Assembly (NCBI GenBank): GCA_037442385.1
Contig: JBBIQJ010000085.1
Span: forward strand, 1-10,272
DNA from: LDYB01 sp037442385
GTDB taxonomy: Bacteria; Armatimonadota; Fimbriimonadia; Fimbriimonadales; GBS-DC
Length of the DNA stretch: 10,272 nt
Direction of reading: 5' to 3'
The notes beneath the pieces were generated by a model. That model did no database searches. It had not been told where the DNA came from and worked only from the letters and a program-made list of their open reading frames with translations. The position numbers were made by a program, and so were the translations under genes. Below are positions 5,711 through 10,272 of the stretch, in pieces (the first letter of the stretch is position 1; each line of letters starts with the position of its first letter).

Positions 5711-7573
5711 ATGGCACAGAAGCGAGTAGCGGTTGTGGGCGGCGGTCTTGGTGGGTTGATGACCGTGATGAAGCTCGCCGAAGCGGGCGTGCATGTGGCC
5801 CTTTTCTCTCTGGTGCCTGTGAAGCGCTCCCATTCGGTATGCGCACAGGGCGGGATCAACGGCGCCGTGAACACCAAAGGCGAAGGCGACTCCCCTTGGA
5901 TCCACTTTGACGACACAGTGTACGGGGGCGACTTTCTGGCGAACCAGCCACCTGTGTTGCGCATGTGCGAGCGCGCCCCCGCGATTATCTATCTGCTGGA
6001 TCGGCTCGGCGTGCCCTTTAACCGCACGCCCGAAGGCTTGATCGATTTCCGACGGTTTGGCGGCACGCGCCACCACCGCACCGCCTTCGCTGGCTCCACC
6101 ACCGGACAGCAACTCCTGTATGCGCTGGACGAGCAGGTGCGCCGCTGGGAAGCGGAAGGGCGCGTCGCCAAATACGAAGGCTGGGAGTTTCTGGGGCTGG
6201 TGCTGGACGAATCGGGCGTCTGCCGCGGACTGGTGGCACAGGATCTGCGCTCGATGGAAATCCGCGCCTTCCCCGCCGAGGCTGTCGTGATTGCCACCGG
6301 CGGACCTGGCATGCTGTTCAAAAACACCACCAACTCCATCATCTGCACGGGTTCGGCTGCCAGCATTTGCTACCAGCAAGGCGTCTACTACGCCAACGGC
6401 GAGTTCATCCAGATTCACCCCACGGCGATTCCGGGCGAGGACAAGTGCCGATTGGTCTCGGAAGCGGTGCGTGGCGAGGGTGGGCGCGTGTGGGTGCCTA
6501 AAGACCCCTACGACAAGCGCCACCCACGCGACATCCCTGAAAGCGATCGCTGGTACTTCCTTGAAGAAAAATATCCCGCCTACGGCAACCTCGTGCCGCG
6601 CGATATTGCCACACGCGAAATCTTCGATGTGTGCGTGAACCAGCGCCGCGGCATTCAGGGCAAGAACCAGGTCTATCTGGACATCACGCACCTGCCCCGT
6701 CAGCAGATTGAAAAGAAACTACTCGGCATTCTGGAGGTCTACATCAAGTTCGTGGGCGAAGACCCGCGCGAGGTGCCGATGCGCATCTACCCAGCGCAAC
6801 ACTACTCGATGGGCGGGCTGTGGGTGGACTACGCCCCAAACGGCGACGGTATGATGGAAGCCGCGCATCCGCGCAACCAGATGACCAATATCCCCGGCGT
6901 GTACGCCGTCGGCGAAGTGGACTATCAGTATCACGGGGCGAACCGCCTGGGCGCGAACTCGCTGTTGAGCTGCCTGTTCGGTGGCGAAGTATGCGCCCCC
7001 GCCATCGTGGAGTATCTCAAGAGCCTGGAGCGCTCGGCGTTCGATATGCCCTCCAACCTGTTCGAGCAGGAGCGCGCCCGCCACGAGGCGCACTTCAAAG
7101 CCATCAGCCAGCGCAACGGGTCGGAGAACCCCTACAAACTCGCCGACGAGATGCGCATCCTGATGGACGAGAATGTCACAGTGGTGCGTGAAAACGCGCG
7201 ACTGGAGCGCACGCTGAACACCCTCAAGGAGCTCCGCGAGCGCGTCAAGCATGTCAACATCAGCGACCACCTCAGCTGGACGAACCAGGTGATTCCCTTC
7301 GTGCGCACGCTGGAGCATCAGCTGGAACTGGCAATCTGCATCACGGCGTGTGCGCTGGCACGCAACGAAAGCCGTGGCGCCCACTACAAGCCCGAATTCC
7401 CCCAGCGCGATGACGAAAACTACCTCAAGACCACACTGGCGAAGTGGACGCCCGACGGGCCCGAAATCTCCTACGAGCCTGTGGATACGAGCCTGATTAA
7501 ACCGCGCCCGCGCCGCTACGACCTGCCCAAAGAAACTAAGCCCGTTCAAGCAGCGGCAGGTGTCAAGGCGTAA
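5711..7573 (+). CDS. sdhA: Succinate dehydrogenase flavoprotein subunit
   Basis: SdhA oxidises succinate to fumarate in the TCA cycle, or the reverse as fumarate reductase, using covalently bound FAD on the cytoplasmic face of the membrane. The 620-residue protein opens with a Rossmann motif, GGGLGGL (10-16). It has the FAD-attachment histidine H41 in SHSVCAQGG, the FRRFGG segment (113-118), the catalytic arginine region RGEGG (R254), HYSMGG (H364) and NRLGANS (R412). All the expected catalytic and FAD residues are in place. Sequence features such as DFRRFGG and YGNLVPRDIATREIF place it with the Bacillus/Bacteroidetes-type (b558) enzymes, consistent with its sdhC partner. The expected third gene, sdhB (Fe-S subunit), does not follow: an intrinsic terminator begins 26 nt after the stop codon. 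Confidence 0.96.
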   Translation: MAQKRVAVVGGGLGGLMTVMKLAEAGVHVALFSLVPVKRSHSVCAQGGINGAVNTKGEGDSPWIHFDDTVYGGDFLANQPPVLRMCERAPAIIYLLDRLGVPFNRTPEGLIDFRRFGGTRHHRTAFAGSTTGQQLLYALDEQVRRWEAEGRVAKYEGWEFLGLVLDESGVCRGLVAQDLRSMEIRAFPAEAVVIATGGPGMLFKNTTNSIICTGSAASICYQQGVYYANGEFIQIHPTAIPGEDKCRLVSEAVRGEGGRVWVPKDPYDKRHPRDIPESDRWYFLEEKYPAYGNLVPRDIATREIFDVCVNQRRGIQGKNQVYLDITHLPRQQIEKKLLGILEVYIKFVGEDPREVPMRIYPAQHYSMGGLWVDYAPNGDGMMEAAHPRNQMTNIPGVYAVGEVDYQYHGANRLGANSLLSCLFGGEVCAPAIVEYLKSLERSAFDMPSNLFEQERARHEAHFKAISQRNGSENPYKLADEMRILMDENVTVVRENARLERTLNTLKELRERVKHVNISDHLSWTNQVIPFVRTLEHQLELAICITACALARNESRGAHYKPEFPQRDDENYLKTTLAKWTPDGPEISYEPVDTSLIKPRPRRYDLPKETKPVQAAAGVKA

Positions 7574-7598
7574 GCCACAGGCAGTATTCCTCAGACTC

Positions 7599-7635
7599 CC
7601 AATCCCCTGCCCCTGCGGCGGGGGATTGGTTTTTT
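7599..7635 (+). terminator. Rho-independent terminator of sdhCA
   Basis: A 13-bp stem, CCAATCCCCTGCC (7599-7611) with GGCGGGGGATTGG (7617-7629) including one G-T pair, has a 5-nt loop and is followed immediately by six T (7630-7635). This is a textbook intrinsic terminator. It closes the operon directly after sdhA. Confidence 0.93.
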
Positions 7636-7682
7636 AAACCCCCGACGACAAAAGCCGCCCTATCAGAGGTTTAGCTCAAATG

Positions 7683-7703
7683 TGGCATAATTAACCAGAG
7701 GTG
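7683..7703 (+). promoter_or_regulatory. Extended -10 and Shine-Dalgarno before the 7711 gene
   Basis: TGGCATAAT (TGn plus CATAAT at 7686-7691) is followed by AGAGGTG (7697-7703), 7 nt before ATG 7711. The predicted start at about 7698 gives a leader of about 13 nt that begins at the Shine-Dalgarno. The surrounding CCAGAGGTGC is identical to the one before sdhC. Confidence 0.55.
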
Positions 7704-7710
7704 CTTTGCG

Positions 7711-8304
7711 ATGCAAGAATCGCCGAATCAAAACGAGAGGACAAACCCGATAACACCCCTCGAGGGGCCGAATGTAGAAAGCGAGCCGAAGGCGTCGCGC
7801 AGTGGGGTTCCTAAGTGGGGCTGGATTGTGCTTGTCGTCGGGGGTCTGGGGGTGTGCGTCATCTGCGGCGGCGCCCTGCTGATGCTGGGCGTTATTGGCG
7901 CGATGGCGGGCAACACCGTCTCCAGCCCCTATGCCGTCTCAGCGCCCACACAGGGAACAGATCTGTCAGGCGGGGCATTCGCCCCCCCTGCTTCAGGAGG
8001 CGCTGTACCCTACGGCTACAGCGGTCCTGGCGTCGGCAGCGACCCTATGTTTGACAGCGGGGGCAGCTCCAGCATGCCCGACCTCAGCACAGGCGATAGC
8101 GACTTTCTGGACTCGCTACGCCAGTCGGATGCCGAGCGCTCTTGGTGGTCGGAAGAGTGGAGCCGCACACTGGGGGATAACGCCCCTGAACCGACCCATG
8201 TGGATCCGGAGGGCAACCCCGGCTGGATCGACTCCAGCGGCGCGTTCCACGATTACAATTCAGGCATGTCCGACTACGAGGCGTCCACACTGAATAACGA
8301 GTAG
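7711..8304 (+). CDS. Hypothetical single-pass membrane protein
   Basis: I do not recognise this 197-residue protein. The first 35 residues are polar and end in a basic patch (KASRSGVPK). A single Gly-rich transmembrane segment spans about residues 37-66 and contains two cysteines (C49, C52). The positive-inside rule suggests N-in, with about 130 residues outside. The outer part begins with a Gly/Pro/Ser/Ala-rich, probably disordered stretch (about 70-125). It becomes acidic and tryptophan-containing (SWWSEEWSR) and ends in a GNPGWIDSSGAFHDY segment that could be a small folded motif. No catalytic signature or lipobox is seen. Promoter, ribosome-binding site and start are well placed, so it is very likely a real gene. 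It is transcribed separately from sdhCA, being downstream of their terminator. Confidence 0.75.
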   Translation: MQESPNQNERTNPITPLEGPNVESEPKASRSGVPKWGWIVLVVGGLGVCVICGGALLMLGVIGAMAGNTVSSPYAVSAPTQGTDLSGGAFAPPASGGAVPYGYSGPGVGSDPMFDSGGSSSMPDLSTGDSDFLDSLRQSDAERSWWSEEWSRTLGDNAPEPTHVDPEGNPGWIDSSGAFHDYNSGMSDYEASTLNNE

Positions 8305-8318
8305 CGGCTTCTCAAGGG

Positions 8319-8327
8319 TGGTATAAT
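8319..8327 (+). promoter_or_regulatory. Consensus extended -10 for the TIM-barrel gene
   Basis: TGGTATAAT is a perfect extended -10 (TATAAT at 8322-8327), ending 8 nt before ATG 8336 and 5 nt before an in-frame TTG at 8333. Predicted initiation is about 8334-8336, so the transcript should be leaderless at the ATG. No Shine-Dalgarno is present. Confidence 0.6.
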
Positions 8328-8335
8328 TACTCTTG

Positions 8336-9271
8336 ATGAGTCGGCATGACCGTCCCACCAGTCGGCGCGATTTTTTGCGTGAGGGCGTGCGCTCACTGGT
8401 GAAGGCAGGGTTTGGGGGGCTTTTTGAACGGCTGGAGCGCGTCGGCGAGCTGCTGGAGCGCGGCGAGCCGAAGCCGGCGCCCCTGTTCCCGCTGCTCAGC
8501 TGCGAGACGACTGCCTTCCATAAACTGCTGGAAACCGGCGCCCTGACTCTGGAAAGTCTGCCCCACACCCTGCGTGAACTGGATATTCAGGGGGTGAGCT
8601 TGCACACACGCCACCTGCCCAACCTGCACCCCCGCACGCTGGAACCCCTGCGCGAGGTGTTCACCCGCTACGGCGTCGCCATCACGGGACTGATGGCGTC
8701 GGAGCCGATCCCAATTCAGGACGAGGCGAACCTGAGCCGCAAGATGGACGAGTGCGTGGAGTGTCTACAGGCGGCTTACACGCTGGGGGCGCCGCTGGTG
8801 CGGTTCCATCTGGGCGGCTCGGGCAACGAGCGCGAAGACGACACCCACCTGCTCGAACGGGCAGGGCTGTTCTTACAGCGGCTACTGCCCGAAGCACGCC
8901 GACGCCAGATTCGCATTACGCTGGAAAACCGTGACGGCGTGGCACACCGCGCCGAGAACCTCGTGAGCCTCATTCGGGGCACAGACTCCCGCTGGGTGGG
9001 CGCATGTCTTGATTTCGGCAACGCGCCCGCCGAACGAATCTATGAGACCTGTCGCCAGCTCGCGCCCTATGCGTTCCATGTGCATGCCAAAAGCCACGCC
9101 TTCGACGCGCGCGGCGAGGAGACCCAGCTGGAATACGGACGCCTGCTCAGCCACCTGCGACTGACAGGCTACTGCGGCGCGCTCTCCATCGAATACATGG
9201 GCGAGGGCGACCCCCTCGAGGGCGTCCGCAAAACACGCGACCTAATCCGACGCTACTGGAGAGCTTATTAG
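8336..9271 (+). CDS. Sugar phosphate isomerase/epimerase-like TIM barrel
   Basis: The product has 311 residues. From about residue 50 it follows the xylose isomerase-like / AP endonuclease 2 TIM-barrel pattern. Residues placed like the usual divalent-metal ligands are visible at strand ends: E197 (ITLENRDG), D226 (CLDFGNA), H250 (FHVHAKSH) and E286 (SIEYMGEGD). H158 (VRFHLGGSG) lies on an earlier strand. Family members isomerise or epimerise keto sugars or inositol derivatives, but the exact substrate cannot be read here. The N-terminus carries SRRDFL (9-14), which resembles a Tat motif, but the next residues are charged and amphipathic and lack a clear hydrophobic core. Export is therefore doubtful. 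An alternative TTG start at 8333 would add one residue. The gene has its own promoter and no obvious metabolic partner nearby. Confidence 0.82.
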   Translation: MSRHDRPTSRRDFLREGVRSLVKAGFGGLFERLERVGELLERGEPKPAPLFPLLSCETTAFHKLLETGALTLESLPHTLRELDIQGVSLHTRHLPNLHPRTLEPLREVFTRYGVAITGLMASEPIPIQDEANLSRKMDECVECLQAAYTLGAPLVRFHLGGSGNEREDDTHLLERAGLFLQRLLPEARRRQIRITLENRDGVAHRAENLVSLIRGTDSRWVGACLDFGNAPAERIYETCRQLAPYAFHVHAKSHAFDARGEETQLEYGRLLSHLRLTGYCGALSIEYMGEGDPLEGVRKTRDLIRRYWRAY

Positions 9272-9283
9272 CAGAGGTGGAAA

Positions 9284-9331
9284 ATGAAACACGCCACCAT
9301 CTTCAACCGTCCTGAGGGTTCCATCTCTTGA
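9284..9331 (+). CDS. Possible 15-residue leader peptide before tilS
   Basis: A tiny ORF, MKHATIFNRPEGSIS, follows AGAGGTGG (9273-9280), which resembles the ribosome-binding sites of sdhC and the 7711 gene but sits only 3-4 nt from the ATG. It is in the same frame as tilS, separated from it by its own TGA (9329-9331), a second TGA (9347-9349) and 24 nt in all. Its stop codon lies in the left arm of the inverted repeat at 9327-9344. It could be a translated leader, a decayed gene start or chance. The sequence shows no codon run typical of amino-acid attenuation. Confidence 0.3.
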   Translation: MKHATIFNRPEGSIS

Positions 9332-9344
9332 CACACTTGTCAAG
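9327..9344. repeat. Perfect inverted repeat upstream of tilS
   Basis: CTTGACA (9327-9333) and TGTCAAG (9338-9344) form a 7-bp perfect inverted repeat around CACT. It could be a dyad operator or an RNA hairpin 11 nt before the tilS ATG. It contains TTGACA, the -35 consensus, but there is no acceptable -10 at 16-18 bp, and a start from there would fall inside tilS. No T-run follows, so it is not a terminator. Confidence 0.45.
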
Positions 9345-9355
9345 CGTGATTAGCG

Positions 9356-10272
9356 ATGAATCCCCTCGAACGGGTCCGAAAGACAATTCTGGAGCGGCAG
9401 ATGGTCCCCCCTGAAGGAGGCATCGTGATTGTGGGCTATTCGGGGGGCGCCGATTCCACTGCCCTGCTCCATATTCTCACCCGGTTGCAAGACGAGTTGA
9501 TGATTCGGGTGCATGCGGCACATCTGCATCACGGCATGCGCCCCGAAGCGGATGAGGATGTGGCGGTCTGTCGGGGGGTGTGCGAATCGCTGGGCGTGCC
9601 GTTCCACTGGGAGCGGGTGGAGGTGCCTGCGCTGGCGAAAGCCGAGGGCATCACCATAGAAGAGGCAGGGCGCAAGGCGCGTTATGCATTTCTGGAACGA
9701 CTCGCCAATTCGCTGGGCGCCGTCGCTATCGCCACCGCCCACACCCGAACAGACCAGATTGAGACCATCCTGATTAATCTCCTGCGGGGCACGGGACCGC
9801 GCGGGCTACGGGGCATCCCCTACCAGCGGGGGCGCATCATCCGCCCCCTGTTGGATGTGTCCCGCGAGGAGACTCACGCCTACTGCGAAGCGCACGGGCT
9901 GCCGACGGTGTTTGACCGCACCAATGTGGACCTGCGCCAGCTGCGCTATCGGGTGCGTGCACAACTGGTACCTCTGCTTCAGCAGCTCGCGCCTGCGTTT
10001 GAACGCCACCTGCTCCGCCTCGCCGACATCGTGGAAAACGAAGAGGGCTGGTGGGACTACTATCTGCGTGAACATTTCGGCAACTACCTCCAGCGGGGGG
10101 CGTGCCTGCCCGCTGAGATGTTCCAGCGCCAGCATCCTGCAGTCCAGCGCCGACTGCTCCGGGCATGGATTGAGGCGCATACCGGTACGCTCGGCATGCC
10201 ACCCTACGACATTCTGGAATCGATTCGTCGGGCGCTGGTGAACGGCAAATCATCCTCGTGGGAAATCAGCCC
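9356..10272 (+). CDS. tilS: tRNA(Ile)-lysidine synthase (3' end outside window)
   Basis: TilS converts C34 of the tRNA-Ile2 CAU anticodon to lysidine, switching it from Met to Ile decoding; it is normally essential. About 305 codons are visible and the gene runs off the right edge. The N-type PP-loop SGGADS is at residues 29-34, followed by the family features HLHHGMR, EEAGRKARYAFLE, HTRTDQIETILINLLRGTG and a YRVRAQLVPLL segment corresponding to the conserved arginine motif near the end of the catalytic domain. A TilS substrate-binding-type region (QRRLLRAWIEAHTG) follows; the C-terminal part is not visible. ATG 9356 is the first start after an in-frame TGA (9347) and leaves a normal 28-residue lead to the PP-loop. 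It has no clear Shine-Dalgarno; an internal ATG at 9401 is a less likely alternative. A leader ORF and an inverted repeat lie upstream. Confidence 0.93.
   Translation, partial: MNPLERVRKTILERQMVPPEGGIVIVGYSGGADSTALLHILTRLQDELMIRVHAAHLHHGMRPEADEDVAVCRGVCESLGVPFHWERVEVPALAKAEGITIEEAGRKARYAFLERLANSLGAVAIATAHTRTDQIETILINLLRGTGPRGLRGIPYQRGRIIRPLLDVSREETHAYCEAHGLPTVFDRTNVDLRQLRYRVRAQLVPLLQQLAPAFERHLLRLADIVENEEGWWDYYLREHFGNYLQRGACLPAEMFQRQHPAVQRRLLRAWIEAHTGTLGMPPYDILESIRRALVNGKSSSWEIS

Noticed and set aside
5660..6691. 343-residue open frame on the - strand inside sdhC/sdhA
   Set aside because: It mirrors the GC-rich codon pattern of sdhA, has no family resemblance and overlaps a certain gene. The same applies to the - strand frame at 6719-7549.
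9328..9356. TTGACA as the -35 of a tilS promoter
   Set aside because: No acceptable -10 lies 16-18 bp downstream, and the start would fall inside tilS. The hexamer is better explained as one arm of the inverted repeat.

Overview
The window reads as GC-rich bacterial chromosome with closely packed genes, all on the + strand. The best guess for the source is Armatimonadota or a similar deep-branching, possibly thermophilic group. This is an inference from a DUF5693-type membrane protein, a Bacillota/Bacteroidota-style b558 succinate dehydrogenase, a degenerate SLH-like secreted protein, and extended -10 promoters lying almost on top of the start codons. No rRNA, tRNA, insertion sequence or complete CRISPR array is visible.

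Layout. Positions 1-332 hold no convincing gene, only inverted repeats and one isolated CRISPR-type repeat (234-270) whose 3' end reads GTGGATTGAAAC. At 333-2447 lies an apparently intact cas3 (HD nuclease plus helicase), but no other cas gene follows it. At 2476-4296 and 4311-4967 are two envelope genes: a multi-pass DUF5693-like membrane protein and a secreted protein with degenerate S-layer-homology repeats. At 5005-7573 is a two-gene sdhC-sdhA operon (cytochrome b558 subunit and flavoprotein). It is closed by a strong intrinsic terminator at 7599-7635 without the expected sdhB. After it come an unrecognised single-pass membrane protein (7711-8304), a TIM-barrel sugar isomerase/epimerase-type protein (8336-9271), a possible 15-codon leader ORF with a perfect inverted repeat (9284-9344), and tilS, tRNA(Ile)-lysidine synthase (9356 to the right edge, truncated by the window).

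Expression logic. Six genes have a recognisable -10 hexamer directly before the start. For three of them (cas3, the DUF5693-like gene, the TIM-barrel gene) the -10 ends only 7-8 nt before the start codon, predicting leaderless mRNAs. For sdhC and the 7711 gene, a very short 5' UTR would begin at or beside an AGAGGTG Shine-Dalgarno inside an identical 10-mer, CCAGAGGTGC. sdhA instead has a classic AAGGAGG overlapping the sdhC stop codon.

The best candidate for something unusual is the solo CRISPR-type repeat about 60 nt upstream of an orphan cas3, followed by a hairpin-forming pseudo-spacer. It may be a decayed array or a cas-regulating crRNA-like element. The sequence alone cannot decide.
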